A DNA stretch of 64,000 nucleotides from Bradyrhizobium sp. Tv2a-2 (GTDB lineage: Bacteria > Pseudomonadota > Alphaproteobacteria > Rhizobiales > Xanthobacteraceae), in assembly GCF_000472425.1 (NCBI RefSeq), contig NZ_AXAI01000026.1:1-64000 (forward strand), in the 5' to 3' direction. Below are positions 1 to 9,445 of this stretch, piece by piece. The translations under genes were made by a program, and so were the position numbers. Each line of letters starts with the position of its first letter. Position 1 is the first letter of the stretch. The notes beneath the pieces are model-generated. The model worked only from the letters and a program-made list of their open reading frames with translations. It searched no databases and was not told the DNA's origin.

Positions 1-90
1 GGCGCGCGATCGCCGATGATGATCCGCCGGTTGAGGTGCCGTCGGGCGAGGCGCCGCGTAGCGCGTGACCATCCTACGTTCGGGGCGCGG

Positions 91-1506
91 TTACGGCGTC
101 ACCAGCTTCCTGTACAGCGCGCTGTAGCAGGCGGCCGACAGGTCCCAGCTGAAGCTGCGGGACATGGCGCTGCGGCGCATCCAGTCGAGGCGATCCTTGG
201 CGATGAAGGCGCCGAAGGCGCGGCGGATGCCGCCGACGAAGGATTCGGTCGAGGGCTGATCGAACAGGAAGCCGGTCTCTCCGTCGGTGATGGTCTCGGC
301 GAGACCTCCGGTGGAGCGGCCGATCGGCAGCGAGCCGAAGCGCTGCGCATACATCTGGCTCAATCCGCAGGGCTCGAAGCGCGAGGGCATCAGCGTGAAA
401 TCGCTGCCGGCGAAGATGCGGCGCGCCTGGGCGTCGTTGAAGCCGATGGCAACCCCGATCGCGTCGGGGCGGCGGCGATGGGCATCAACCAGTGCCTGCT
501 CGAATTGCGGCTCGCCCGAGCCCGTCACCACGATCTGTCCGCCGGCTTCGATGATCTCGTCCGCGGCCGAAAGCACGAGGTCGATGCCCTTCTGGTGCAC
601 CAGCCGCGCGACGAGGCCGAAGATCGGCCCGCGCGAGACGGCAAGGCCGAACTGCTTGCGGACATAGTCGGCGTTGGCCTGCTTGCCCTGCCAGTCGCCG
701 GCGGCGAAGGGTTGCGCGAGTTGGGAGCAGAAGCGCGGGTCCCAGCTCTCGTCGATGCCGTTGAGGATTCCGGTCAGCTGCGAGGCGGCCGAGCGCATCC
801 GTAACAGCCCTTCCAATCCACAGCCGAACTCGTCGCTCGTGATCTCCTTGGCATAATTCGCGCTCACGGTGGTCAGGTGCGAGGCGTAGACCAGGCCGCC
901 CTTGAGGAAGGACAGCTTGTCATAGAACTCCAGCCCGTCGATGTGGAATGCGTTTTCAGGCGCGCCGATCCGGCGCAGCGAGTCCTTTGGAAACAAGCCC
1001 TGATAGGCGAGGTTGTGGATGGTCAGAATGGAGGGAAGCCTGGCGCCGCGCCATGCGAGATAGGCCGGCACCAAAGCGGCCTGCCAGTCATTGGCGTGGA
1101 CGAGGTCGGCTGCCCAATTCTTGTCCAGCTTGCCCATCGCAAGCTCGGCAGCGGCCGACGCGAACCGGGCGAAGCGGATGTCGTTGTCGGGCCAGTCGCG
1201 GCCTTGCTCGTCGCCGTAAGGGTTGCCCGGCCGGTCATAGAGCTCCCGGCACAACAGCACATAGACCGGCAGTCCGTCGCGCGTCGATGCGCGGCCGAGC
1301 GTGCAGGCCGGCATCTCGGCAAACGCCGGCGCCTGGCCAACGATCTGGATGTGGGTGAGTTGTTCGATGACGTCGCGGTAGCCGGGAAGCAGGACCCTGA
1401 CGTCGCTCCAGGGGCGCAGTGCCCGGGGCAGCGCGGCGGAAACGGCGGCCAGTCCGCCCACGCGGACGAAATCGTCCATCTCCGTCGTGACAAAAAGGAC
1501 CTTCAA
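91..1506 (-). CDS. glgA: Glycogen/starch synthase (GT5 family), with Arg in the KTGGL-type motif
   Basis: A family 5 glycosyltransferase that would extend alpha-1,4-glucan from ADP-glucose in the cytoplasm. The N-terminus has the GT5 start (KVLFVTTEM), then RVGGLA at about residues 15-20, where classical GlgA has KTGGLA; the C-terminal half has HQKGIDLV, PSRFEPCGLSQ and STGGLAETI. About 471 aa from a TTG at 1506, which is usual for GlgA and places the glucan synthase fold at residue 1. An ATG at 1563 would add 19 residues unlike the family. The Arg at position 15 replaces the lysine that contacts ADP-glucose in E. coli GlgA. The family is certain from the motifs; whether it is the main glycogen synthase or a paralogue cannot be told. 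It is divergent from the CoA-transferase at 1706. Confidence 0.9.
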   Translation of the reverse strand: MKVLFVTTEMDDFVRVGGLAAVSAALPRALRPWSDVRVLLPGYRDVIEQLTHIQIVGQAPAFAEMPACTLGRASTRDGLPVYVLLCRELYDRPGNPYGDEQGRDWPDNDIRFARFASAAAELAMGKLDKNWAADLVHANDWQAALVPAYLAWRGARLPSILTIHNLAYQGLFPKDSLRRIGAPENAFHIDGLEFYDKLSFLKGGLVYASHLTTVSANYAKEITSDEFGCGLEGLLRMRSAASQLTGILNGIDESWDPRFCSQLAQPFAAGDWQGKQANADYVRKQFGLAVSRGPIFGLVARLVHQKGIDLVLSAADEIIEAGGQIVVTGSGEPQFEQALVDAHRRRPDAIGVAIGFNDAQARRIFAGSDFTLMPSRFEPCGLSQMYAQRFGSLPIGRSTGGLAETITDGETGFLFDQPSTESFVGGIRRAFGAFIAKDRLDWMRRSAMSRSFSWDLSAACYSALYRKLVTP

Positions 1507-1705
1507 TAAATGCCCCGTAGGAGTGCCCCGCTGGGAAGGCGCGCCACTGTCAAATGCTGCCATGCAAGAAAAGGTCCAGTTTGGTCCACTCAAGGTCGCG
1601 CGCCGATAGTCCGCGCGGCGAAAAGCTTCCCCAAGGGCCGTCCGCCCTTTAGGGTCGCTGTCCGCGCAATAACGAAAAAAGCTTTGCGCCCAGGGAGAGT
1701 TTGAG

Positions 1706-2905
1706 ATGACCATAACGCAGAACGGTGAGGGCCATTTGACAGGATGTCTCACCGGGCTTCGCGTGCTCGATTTTTCGACCACGATTGCCGGCCCGCATTG
1801 CGCGCGGATGCTTGCGGACATGGGCGCGGAGGTGATCAAGATCGAGGCGGCCGATGGCGAGACCATGCGCACACGTCCCCCCGTTCGCAACGGCTGCTCC
1901 ACCGCTTTCGGCCAGCTCAATGTCGGCAAGAAGAGCCTTGTGCTCGACCTCAAATCGCCCGAAGGCAAGGAGGTGGTGCGGCGGCTTTCCGCACAAGCCG
2001 ATATCGTGGTCGAGAATTTCCGGCCTGGCGTGATGCGGCGCTTGAGGCTCGATTACGACAGCCTCGCGCCATCAAATGAAAGGCTGATCTACTGCTCGAT
2101 CTCAGGTTATGGACAAAGCGGTCCTTCGGCCGAACTGCCGGCCTACGCGCCGGTGATTCACGCGGCGTCCGGTTATGAAATGGCGCATCTCGCCTATCAG
2201 CCCGGCCGCGAGCGGCCCGATTATTGCGGCATCTATCACGCTGACGTGTTGACCGGCGTTTACGCTTTCGGCGCCATCACATCTGCGCTCTATCAGCGCA
2301 GCCGGACCGGGCGCGGCCAGCATATCGATGTCTCCATGCTCGAATCGATGCTGAGCCTGACCTTGAACGAGGTGCAGTGGTCGCAATTCCCGGTGAAGCA
2401 GACCGCGCGTCCGATGTTCGGCCCGATCGAGACCAAAGACGGCTATGTCATGGTCGCAATCGCCAGCGAAAAGACGTTCCAGGGATTGATGAAGGTGATC
2501 AGTCATCCCGAATGGATCAGCGACCCGCGCTTCGCGGCCTATGCCGACCGCCGCACCAATTGGGCCGAACTGATGGAGGGAGTCGAGGCGTGGTCGCGCA
2601 CGGTGACGACTGAAGAGTGTCTTGCCGGGCTGAACCGCGAAGGCGTGCCGTCATCGGCCTATCGCACGGTGGCGCAGGCGCTCGCAGATCCGCAGCTTGC
2701 CCATCGCGGCGCGCTGGCGGAAGTGGAAGATGGCGGCGGCAGCTTCAGGATGATGAACCTGCCGTTCCGCATGTCCGGCGCGCGCGTCGCCGCGGGTAAA
2801 AGAATCGCAACGCTCGGCGAGCACACGCGCGCGTTACTGCAAGAGGCGGGGCTGTCCGAGCAGGAGATCGCAGCGTTCTCCTCGGGGCAGGTTGCCGCGG
2901 AGTAG
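1706..2905 (+). CDS. CaiB/BaiF family (family III) CoA-transferase
   Basis: Family III CoA-transferases move CoA between acyl-CoA and a free acid through an aspartyl-CoA intermediate. The 399-aa protein has the family opening LTGLRVLDFSTTIAGP followed by MLADMGAEVIKIEA at about residues 32-45, the VENFRPG motif near 94, and YHADVLTGVYA near 178, which carries the candidate catalytic aspartate. It has a strong Shine-Dalgarno (GGGAG) 8 nt before the ATG. It sits 93 bp before the peptide-type ABC operon on the same strand and may activate an imported acid, but the acyl substrate is not readable from sequence. Family assignment is secure. Confidence 0.9.
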   Translation: MTITQNGEGHLTGCLTGLRVLDFSTTIAGPHCARMLADMGAEVIKIEAADGETMRTRPPVRNGCSTAFGQLNVGKKSLVLDLKSPEGKEVVRRLSAQADIVVENFRPGVMRRLRLDYDSLAPSNERLIYCSISGYGQSGPSAELPAYAPVIHAASGYEMAHLAYQPGRERPDYCGIYHADVLTGVYAFGAITSALYQRSRTGRGQHIDVSMLESMLSLTLNEVQWSQFPVKQTARPMFGPIETKDGYVMVAIASEKTFQGLMKVISHPEWISDPRFAAYADRRTNWAELMEGVEAWSRTVTTEECLAGLNREGVPSSAYRTVAQALADPQLAHRGALAEVEDGGGSFRMMNLPFRMSGARVAAGKRIATLGEHTRALLQEAGLSEQEIAAFSSGQVAAE

Positions 2906-2997
2906 CGGTTGCGGCTTGCCGCTAGCCTCGATTCCGTACAAGCTGCTGCCAGCGATCCGGAACACCGGACGTGCAGGGATTCTCGGGAGGAACTTCG

Positions 2998-4533
2998 ATG
3001 ACGGCGACGACGCGCATGCGCAGGCTTGCGCCAATTTTCCTTGTTGCGGCATTTGCCTCGATGGCCGGCGCGGCGCAGGCGCAAAAATCCGGCGGCAGCA
3101 TCACCGTTGGTCAGGAACTCGATATCCCCGGCTTCGATCCGCTGAAGATCGGCGTGTTCGATACCTCGGCCGAGACTGCTGCGGCCGCGATCTTCGATAC
3201 GCTCACTTATCTCGATGACAAGGGCGAGCCGCAGCCGAAGCTTGCGGTGTCCTGGACCCATTCCGACGATTACAAGACCTGGACCTACAAGCTGCGCGAG
3301 GGCGTGAAATTCCAGGACGGCACGCCGTTCAATGCCCAAGCGGTGAAGGAGAATTTCGACCGGCAGAAGGACCCGGCCAACAAATGCCGCTGCGCCTTCT
3401 ATATCGCCTTCATCCATGACGTGGAGGCGACCGACGATTTGACGCTGGTCTATCACCTCAACGATCCCCAGGTGAATCTGCCGGCGCTCGCGGCCGCCCC
3501 GACCTCGAACAATGTGGTGCAATCGCCAACCGCGTGGAAGACCAAGGGTGACGACTACAACCGCAATCCCGTCGGCACCGGTCCCTACATCCTGAAATCC
3601 TGGACCGCGGGCGACCGCATGGTGTTGGAGAAAAATCCGGATTACTGGAACAAGGGCCATCCCTATCTCGACCGGATCATCTTAAAGCCGTTGCCGGACG
3701 CGCAGTCGCGCTTCGCGAGCCTGCAATCGGGTGAGGCCGATATCGTCTGGGATGACGAATATGACCCCGACAACATCCAGAAGGCGCAGAAAGATCCGAA
3801 GCTGACGGTTCACAGCTATACCGGCTCGGGCGCGCAGGTTTATGCCTTCAACACCAAGACGCCGCCGTTCGACGACGTGCGGGTGCGCCAAGCGCTGGTG
3901 ATGGCGATCGATCGCAAGAAGATGTCGCAGGCCATCACCAACGGCCTCGCCAAGCCCGCGAGCAACCCTTACGGCGAGGGCTCCTGGGTCAAATGCAAGG
4001 ACGACGGCGCGCTGCCTTATGATCTCGACAAGGCGAAGGCGCTGATCAAGGACTATGGCAAGCCGGTCGAGTTCAAGATGGTCGTCACCGCGACCCCGCG
4101 CGGGCGCACCATCGGCCAGGTGTTTCAGCAATTCTGGAAGCAGGCCGGCGCCAATATGGAGATCGAGCAAATCGACCAGGCGACCGTGGTGCCGCGCGCC
4201 TTCATGCGTCAGTTCCAGCTGATCCCCTGGCGCATCATCGATCTCGCCGATCCCGATCCGCAGATGTTCGCCAACTTCCACACCGGCAGCCCGGTCGCGC
4301 TCGCCAATTATTCCAATCCGGAGCTCGACCATTTGCTGGAGCATGCGCGTGTCACCGCTGATGTCGCGCAGCGGACCGAGGATTATTGCGCTGCCAGCCG
4401 TCTCATCAACAAGGAGGCGATCTGGTTCTGGACATTCCAGAATACTTACTACGCCATTTCCACGGCGAGGCTGAAAGGCCTGCCGAAAATCCATAGCGGG
4501 GTGATCGACGTCTCCAACGTCTGGCTGGAATGA
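2998..4533 (+). CDS. ABC transporter substrate-binding protein, family 5 (peptide/nickel/opine type)
   Basis: Periplasmic binding component of a Dpp/Opp-like importer. It has a Sec signal peptide ending in GAAQAQ near residue 28, then the SBP_bac_5 features TVGQELDIPGFDPLK, DTLTYLDDKGEPQPKLAVSW and RVRQALVMAIDRK. The start at 2998 follows a GGGAGG Shine-Dalgarno and opens directly into the signal peptide; an upstream in-frame ATG at 2971 would put nine extra residues before it. About 511 aa, normal for the family. The stop overlaps the permease start by 4 nt (ATGA), so translation is coupled. The ligand cannot be assigned; besides peptides, this family binds opines, glycosides and other small molecules. 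Confidence 0.92.
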   Translation: MTATTRMRRLAPIFLVAAFASMAGAAQAQKSGGSITVGQELDIPGFDPLKIGVFDTSAETAAAAIFDTLTYLDDKGEPQPKLAVSWTHSDDYKTWTYKLREGVKFQDGTPFNAQAVKENFDRQKDPANKCRCAFYIAFIHDVEATDDLTLVYHLNDPQVNLPALAAAPTSNNVVQSPTAWKTKGDDYNRNPVGTGPYILKSWTAGDRMVLEKNPDYWNKGHPYLDRIILKPLPDAQSRFASLQSGEADIVWDDEYDPDNIQKAQKDPKLTVHSYTGSGAQVYAFNTKTPPFDDVRVRQALVMAIDRKKMSQAITNGLAKPASNPYGEGSWVKCKDDGALPYDLDKAKALIKDYGKPVEFKMVVTATPRGRTIGQVFQQFWKQAGANMEIEQIDQATVVPRAFMRQFQLIPWRIIDLADPDPQMFANFHTGSPVALANYSNPELDHLLEHARVTADVAQRTEDYCAASRLINKEAIWFWTFQNTYYAISTARLKGLPKIHSGVIDVSNVWLE

Positions 4534-5489
4534 ACGGCATGCTCGGCTTCGTTGCGCGAAGGCTGCTTTATCTGTTGCCGGTTCTGCTTGCGGTTTCGCT
4601 GCTCACGTTCCTGATCGCCTCGCTGCTGCCCGGCGATCTCGCCTATGTGATCCTCGGCGATCAGGCGACGCCGGACAAGGTTGCCGCGCTTCGCCATGAC
4701 ATGGGGCTCGATCAGCCGATCTGGTGGCGCTATCTCGGCTGGCTCGGCCATGTGCTGGTGGGCGATTTCGGTCGTTCCTTCCGCACTGGCCAGACCGTGC
4801 TGCAGGCGGTGACGGAGCGGCTGCCGGTCTCCTTCGAATTGATGCTGCTCGCCGAGCTCGGCGCGCTCATCATCGGCATTCCACTTGCGATTGCCTGCGC
4901 GGTGCGCGCCGGCAGTGCGTTCGACCGCTTTGTCACCGGCACTGCCTTCAGCATGCTCTCGGTGCCGGCGTTCCTCTCGGCGATCCTTTTGATCTATTTC
5001 TTCGCCGTCGAGCTGCGCTGGCTGCCGGCAACCGGCTATGTCCCGTTCTCGGAGGATCCGCTGGGCAATCTGCGCTGTTTCGTGTTGCCGGCGCTCACGC
5101 TCGCGCTTGGCGAATGGCCGGTCCTGATGCGGGTCTTGCGTTCCGACATGATCGCGACGCTGCAGGAGGATTACATCGCGATGGCCCGCGCCAAGGGCTT
5201 AAAACCCTCGCGCATCCTGCTGGTGCATGCGTTAAAGCCGTCGTCCCTGACGCTGGTCACCGTCACCGGCATCAATATCGGCCGCCTGATGGGGGGCACT
5301 GTGATCGTGGAGTCGATCTTCGCGCTGCCGGGCATCGGGCGGCTGCTGCTCGGCTCGATCTATACCCGCGACCTCATCATCCTGCAGGGCGTCGTGCTTT
5401 GCGTGGCCGCAGGCTACGTGCTGCTGAACTTCATCGTCGACATGCTCTATGCCGTGCTCGATCCGAGGATCCGCCATGGCCACGCTTGA
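4530..5489 (+). CDS. ABC transporter permease, DppB type
   Basis: Inner-membrane permease of the peptide-type importer. At 319 aa it has the DppB layout: a first transmembrane segment at about residues 9-30 (RRLLYLLPVLLAVSLLTFL), a periplasmic domain with MGLDQPIWWRYLGWL, and the five-segment BPD_transp_1 domain. The EAA loop that docks on the ATPase is visible as YIAMARAKGLKPSRILLVHA. It starts inside the stop of the binding-protein gene (ATGA) and its end overlaps the second permease by 14 nt, so the genes are tightly coupled. Confidence 0.93.
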   Translation: MNGMLGFVARRLLYLLPVLLAVSLLTFLIASLLPGDLAYVILGDQATPDKVAALRHDMGLDQPIWWRYLGWLGHVLVGDFGRSFRTGQTVLQAVTERLPVSFELMLLAELGALIIGIPLAIACAVRAGSAFDRFVTGTAFSMLSVPAFLSAILLIYFFAVELRWLPATGYVPFSEDPLGNLRCFVLPALTLALGEWPVLMRVLRSDMIATLQEDYIAMARAKGLKPSRILLVHALKPSSLTLVTVTGINIGRLMGGTVIVESIFALPGIGRLLLGSIYTRDLIILQGVVLCVAAGYVLLNFIVDMLYAVLDPRIRHGHA

Positions 5490-6348
5490 GCTCGATATCG
5501 CTGAGGATGTTGTCGTAAGCCCGGCGCGGCGGTCGCGAAAACTGGGGTTGTTGTTCTGGGCGGCGATCGGCTGGCTGGTCTTCGTCCTGTTGGTCGCGAT
5601 CCTGGCGCCGGTGTTGCCGCTGCCGAGCCCGACCGACATGGACATGCTGGAGCGACGCGGGCCAATCTCGGCGCTGCACTGGCTCGGCACCGACGCGCTC
5701 GGGCGCGACGAGTTTGCCCGCCTGATCTTTGGCGCCCGCATCTCGCTCACCGTCGGCCTGTTCGCGCCCATCATCGGGCTTGTGATCGGCGGCGCGCTTG
5801 GGTTGCTCGCTGGCTATTTCCGCGGCCGGTTCGAGAGTTTCGTGGTCGGCAGCATGGACGTGCTGCTCGCCTTTCCGCCGCTGATCCTGGCGCTTGCCGT
5901 CACCGCCTATCTCGGCCAGTCGATCCTCAATCTGACTTGCATTCTCGGCGTGCTCGGCATTCCCGCCTTCATGCGGGTGGCGCGCGCGTCCACGCTGACG
6001 CTGGCGCGGCGCGAATTCGTCATCGCGGCGCAAGCGCTTGGCGCCACACATGCGCGGATCATTATTCGCGAGCTCTTGCCCAATGTGGCGCTGCCACTGC
6101 TCGCCTTCTTCCTGTTAGGGGTTGCCGTCACCATCGTGGTCGAAGGCGCGTTGTCGTTCCTGGGCCTGGGCGTGCCGCCGCCGATCTCGAGCTGGGGCAG
6201 CATGATCGGGGAGGGGCGGGAGAGCCTGGAGGTCGCGCCCATGCTTGCCTTCATTCCGGCAATCGCGATGTTTCTCACCGTGCTCTCCTTCAACCTCGTC
6301 GGCGACACCCTGCGGGCGCTGACCGATCCGCGGCAGGGCGCGCTGTGA
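5476..6348 (+). CDS. ABC transporter permease, DppC type
   Basis: Second permease of the importer, about 290 aa from the ATG at 5476; an in-frame ATG at 5449 is possible but lies deeper inside the preceding gene. It shows the DppC N-terminal segment (WAAIGWLVFVLLVAILAPV), the signature HWLGTDALGRDEFARLIFGA, and an EAA loop with FVIAAQALGATHARIIIREL. The C-terminal part has SFLGLGVPPPISSWGSMIGEG, typical of DppC/OppC. It pairs with the DppB-type subunit to form the pore. Its stop overlaps the GTG start of the first ATPase. Confidence 0.93.
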   Translation: MATLELDIAEDVVVSPARRSRKLGLLFWAAIGWLVFVLLVAILAPVLPLPSPTDMDMLERRGPISALHWLGTDALGRDEFARLIFGARISLTVGLFAPIIGLVIGGALGLLAGYFRGRFESFVVGSMDVLLAFPPLILALAVTAYLGQSILNLTCILGVLGIPAFMRVARASTLTLARREFVIAAQALGATHARIIIRELLPNVALPLLAFFLLGVAVTIVVEGALSFLGLGVPPPISSWGSMIGEGRESLEVAPMLAFIPAIAMFLTVLSFNLVGDTLRALTDPRQGAL

Positions 6349-7340
6349 GCGGGCCGGCGCTGCTCACGATCGAGGACGTCGTCGTCGAGCTGCCGACGCC
6401 CCGTGGCAATCTGCGCGCGGTCGATCATGTCGATCTTTCGCTCGGTGCCGGCCGGACGCTCGGCATTGTCGGCGAATCCGGCTGCGGCAAGACCATGCTG
6501 TCGCGGGCGATCCTGCAGCTGTTGCCGAAGAAGGCAAAGCTTTCCGGCCGCGTCATCTTCGACGGCCAGGACCTGGTGCGTTTGAACGCGGAGGCCTTGC
6601 GCAGGCTGAGGGCGCGCGGAATCGCGGTAGTGTTCCAGGACCCGATGACCTCGCTGAACCCGGTGCTCACCATCGGTACTCAGCTGGTTGAAACGCTGCA
6701 GGAGCATCTCGAGCTTGATGCAGCGGCCGCACGGCGGCGCAGCGCGGAGCTGCTCGCCGCCGTCGGGATTCCCGCGCCGGAGCAGCGGCTGAGCCAATAT
6801 CCGCACCAGCTTTCGGGAGGCATGCGCCAGCGCGTGGCGATTGCGATCGCGCTGTCCTGCGAACCGAAGCTCCTGATCGCTGACGAGCCGACCACGGCGC
6901 TCGACGTCACCATCCAGGCACAGATCCTCGATCTGCTGGCGCGCGAGCAGCGCCGCCGCCACATGGCGATGATCCTGATCACCCATGATCTTGGCGTGGT
7001 CGCCGGCCGCGCCGATGAGGTCGCCGTGATGTATGCGGGTCGCGTGGTCGAGCGGGCGCCGACACCTGCTCTGTTCAAGAACATGCATATGCCCTATACG
7101 GCCGCGCTGCTTGCGGCGATCCCGAAGATCGAAGCGGCGCCGCATACGCCGCTCGCGGCAATCCCGGGCCGGCCACCGGACCAGACCCGCCCGCTGAAGG
7201 GCTGCTCCTTTGCGCCGCGCTGCCGCAATGTCGGCGACCAGTGCCTGCGGAGCAAGCCTGCGCTCACGACGGCGGAAACCGAGGGGCATTGCTATGCATG
7301 CTTCCATCCACTCAAGATCAGCGCCGGCGTGAGTGCATGA
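6345..7340 (+). CDS. ABC transporter ATP-binding protein, DppD type
   Basis: First nucleotide-binding subunit of the importer, about 331 aa. Walker A is GESGCGKTML near residue 45, the signature is LSGGMRQRVAIA, Walker B is LLIADEPTTALD, and the C-terminal oligopeptide/dipeptide domain carries GCSFAPRCRN with the cysteine pattern of DppD/OppD. The GTG at 6345 overlaps the TGA of the preceding permease and gives the expected N-terminus; no suitable ATG exists. It ends in an ATGA overlap with the second ATPase. DppD-like subunits pair with DppF-like ones to energise import. Confidence 0.92.
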   Translation: MSGPALLTIEDVVVELPTPRGNLRAVDHVDLSLGAGRTLGIVGESGCGKTMLSRAILQLLPKKAKLSGRVIFDGQDLVRLNAEALRRLRARGIAVVFQDPMTSLNPVLTIGTQLVETLQEHLELDAAAARRRSAELLAAVGIPAPEQRLSQYPHQLSGGMRQRVAIAIALSCEPKLLIADEPTTALDVTIQAQILDLLAREQRRRHMAMILITHDLGVVAGRADEVAVMYAGRVVERAPTPALFKNMHMPYTAALLAAIPKIEAAPHTPLAAIPGRPPDQTRPLKGCSFAPRCRNVGDQCLRSKPALTTAETEGHCYACFHPLKISAGVSA

Positions 7341-8317
7341 TGCATGGCAACCCGACCATCGTGGCACGCGATCCGCTTCTGAAGGTGGAAAACCTCGTCG
7401 TCGAATACCCGATCGGCGCGCGCACCGTTCATGCGGTCTCCGATGTCAGCCTCGAGATCGCCCGCGGCGAGACGCTGGGGCTGGTCGGCGAATCCGGTTG
7501 CGGCAAGTCCACGCTGGGACGCGCGGTGCTGCAACTTCGCCGCGCGAAATCGGGCCGCGTGCTGTTCGACGGCGCCGACCTGACGGCGCTGCAGGGCGAC
7601 GCCTTACGCAAGATGCGCCATCGGGTGCAGCTGATCTTTCAGGACCCGATCGCCTCGCTCAACCCCCGCCGGCGGATCGGCGACATCATTGCCGAACCGC
7701 TGGTGATCGCTGGCGTCAAGGATGCGAAGAAGCGACGGGAGCTGGTCTGCGAAACCCTGAGCGCCGTCGGCCTCGACCCGGCGCTGGTGGTTGGCCGTCT
7801 GCCGCATGAGTTTTCGGGCGGGCAGTGCCAGCGCATCTGCATCGCGCGGGCGCTGGTGCTCAATCCGGAATTCATCATCTGCGATGAGCCGGTCTCCGCA
7901 CTCGACGTCTCCATCCGCGCGCAGATCCTCAATCTGCTGGAGGAGATGAAGCAGCGCTTCGCCCTGACGCTGCTGTTCATCGCCCATGATCTCGCGGTGG
8001 TCAAAGCCGTCAGCGACCGTGTCGCGGTGATGTATCTCGGCAGGCTCTGCGAGGTTGGTCCCTCCGCGCAATTGTTCGACAAGCCTGCGCATCCCTATAC
8101 CGCACTCCTGATCGAGGCGATCCCGGTGCCCGATCCCGATGTGCGGCCTGCTGAAAGCGTCGCCGTCGGCGAGCCGCCATCGCCGATGGCGCCGCCTTCG
8201 GGCTGCCGTTTCCGCACCCGATGCCCACGGGCGGATGCCAAATGCGCTGCGGAGGTGCCGGAACTGCGCCCGGTCGCGTCAGGACAATACGTCGCTTGCC
8301 ATCATCCTTTGATCTAA
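7337..8317 (+). CDS. ABC transporter ATP-binding protein, DppF type
   Basis: Second nucleotide-binding subunit, about 326 aa. It has Walker A GESGCGKSTLGRAVLQL, signature FSGGQCQRICIARAL, Walker B FIICDEPVSALDVS and the C-terminal domain GCRFRTRCPRADAKC. The first ATG at 7337 overlaps the preceding stop; a second in-frame ATG follows at 7340 and either may be used. This completes a five-gene importer (binding protein, two permeases, two ATPases) with no gaps. The zinc dehydrogenase follows 53 bp later on the same strand and may be cotranscribed. Confidence 0.92.
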   Translation: MMHGNPTIVARDPLLKVENLVVEYPIGARTVHAVSDVSLEIARGETLGLVGESGCGKSTLGRAVLQLRRAKSGRVLFDGADLTALQGDALRKMRHRVQLIFQDPIASLNPRRRIGDIIAEPLVIAGVKDAKKRRELVCETLSAVGLDPALVVGRLPHEFSGGQCQRICIARALVLNPEFIICDEPVSALDVSIRAQILNLLEEMKQRFALTLLFIAHDLAVVKAVSDRVAVMYLGRLCEVGPSAQLFDKPAHPYTALLIEAIPVPDPDVRPAESVAVGEPPSPMAPPSGCRFRTRCPRADAKCAAEVPELRPVASGQYVACHHPLI

Positions 8318-8370
8318 ATAATCAGGGAGCAGGAGAGACGCGCCAACAACAAGAACATGGGAGAGATGCC

Positions 8371-9438
8371 ATGAAAAGCTTCCAGGTTGTCGAATTCAAC
8401 GCCCCCTTGAAAGAGATCGAGCAGCCGACGCAGCAGCCGAACGGCACCCAGGTGCTGATCCGTGTGAAGGCCGCCGGCGTTTGCCATAGCGACCTGCACA
8501 TCTGGGAGGGCGGCTACGATCTCGGCCATGGCCGCAAGCCGCTGTCACTGAAGGATCGTGGCGTGTCGCTGCCGCGTACCATGGGTCATGAGACGGTCGG
8601 CGAGATCGTGGCGTTCGGGCCCGATGTGAAGGAGGCCGACAAGGGCGGGCTCAAGGTCGGCGACGTCGCGCTGGTCTATCCCTGGATCGGCTGCGGCCAA
8701 TGCGCGACATGCCTCGCTGGCGATGAGAACATGTGCCTGAAGCCGCAATCGCTCGGCGTCTACTGCGACGGCGGCTATGCCGACCACATGACGGTGCGGC
8801 ATCCGAAATATCTGCTCAACCTGAAAGGTCTCGATCCCGTCACGGCGGCGCCCTACGCCTGCTCGGGCGTTACGACCTACAGCGCGTTGAAGAAGGTCGA
8901 AAAGGACTTCAATACGCCGATCGTGATCTTCGGCGCCGGCGGGCTCGGCCTGATGGCGCTGTCGCTGTTGAAGGCGATGGGCGGCAAGGGCGCCATCGTG
9001 GTCGACATCGATGCCAGAAAGCGCGAGGCGGCGGAAAAGGCCGGGGCGCTGGCGACTGTCGACGGCAGCGCGCCGGATGCGTTGGAGCAACTCGCGAAGA
9101 AAGCGGGCGAGCCGATCCGCGCCGTGATCGATCTCGTCGGCAACGCTGCGACCGCGCAGCTCGGCTTCGACTGCCTGACCAAGGGCGGCAAGCTCGTGAT
9201 CGTCGGCCTGTTCGGCGGCGGCGCGCCGTGGGCGCTGCCGTTGATCCCGATCAAGGCCGTCACCATTCAGGGCAGCTATGTCGGCAATCTGCGCGAGACC
9301 GAGGAGCTGCTCGACCTCGTGCGCGCGAAAAGGATTCCGGCGATCCCGGTCACGCCGATGCCGCTCGCCAAAGCCAATGACGCACTGGTCGATCTGCAAA
9401 AGGGCCGGCTGGTCGGCCGCGCCATTCTGGTGCCGTAG
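8371..9438 (+). CDS. Zinc-dependent alcohol dehydrogenase (MDR family)
   Basis: Medium-chain dehydrogenase, 355 aa, that would oxidise an alcohol or reduce an aldehyde with NAD(P). The catalytic zinc site is visible as GVCHSDLHIWEGG and GHETVGEI; the structural zinc lobe is intact (CGQCATCLAGDENMC). The Rossmann motif is FGAGGLGLMALSLL followed by VVDIDARKREAA, the acidic residue favouring NAD. The start at 8371 follows GGGAGAG. It lies just after the peptide-type ABC operon and may act on the imported compound or a product of it; no specific alcohol can be named. Confidence 0.9.
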   Translation: MKSFQVVEFNAPLKEIEQPTQQPNGTQVLIRVKAAGVCHSDLHIWEGGYDLGHGRKPLSLKDRGVSLPRTMGHETVGEIVAFGPDVKEADKGGLKVGDVALVYPWIGCGQCATCLAGDENMCLKPQSLGVYCDGGYADHMTVRHPKYLLNLKGLDPVTAAPYACSGVTTYSALKKVEKDFNTPIVIFGAGGLGLMALSLLKAMGGKGAIVVDIDARKREAAEKAGALATVDGSAPDALEQLAKKAGEPIRAVIDLVGNAATAQLGFDCLTKGGKLVIVGLFGGGAPWALPLIPIKAVTIQGSYVGNLRETEELLDLVRAKRIPAIPVTPMPLAKANDALVDLQKGRLVGRAILVP

Positions 9439-9445
9439 CTCGTCC

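Noticed and set aside
1..72. Open minus-strand frame from an ATG at 72 to the window edge, possibly a gene following glgA
   Set aside because: Only 24 codons are visible, they are rich in Arg, Pro and Ala, and match no glycogen gene I recognise. An open frame of this length is expected by chance at this GC content.
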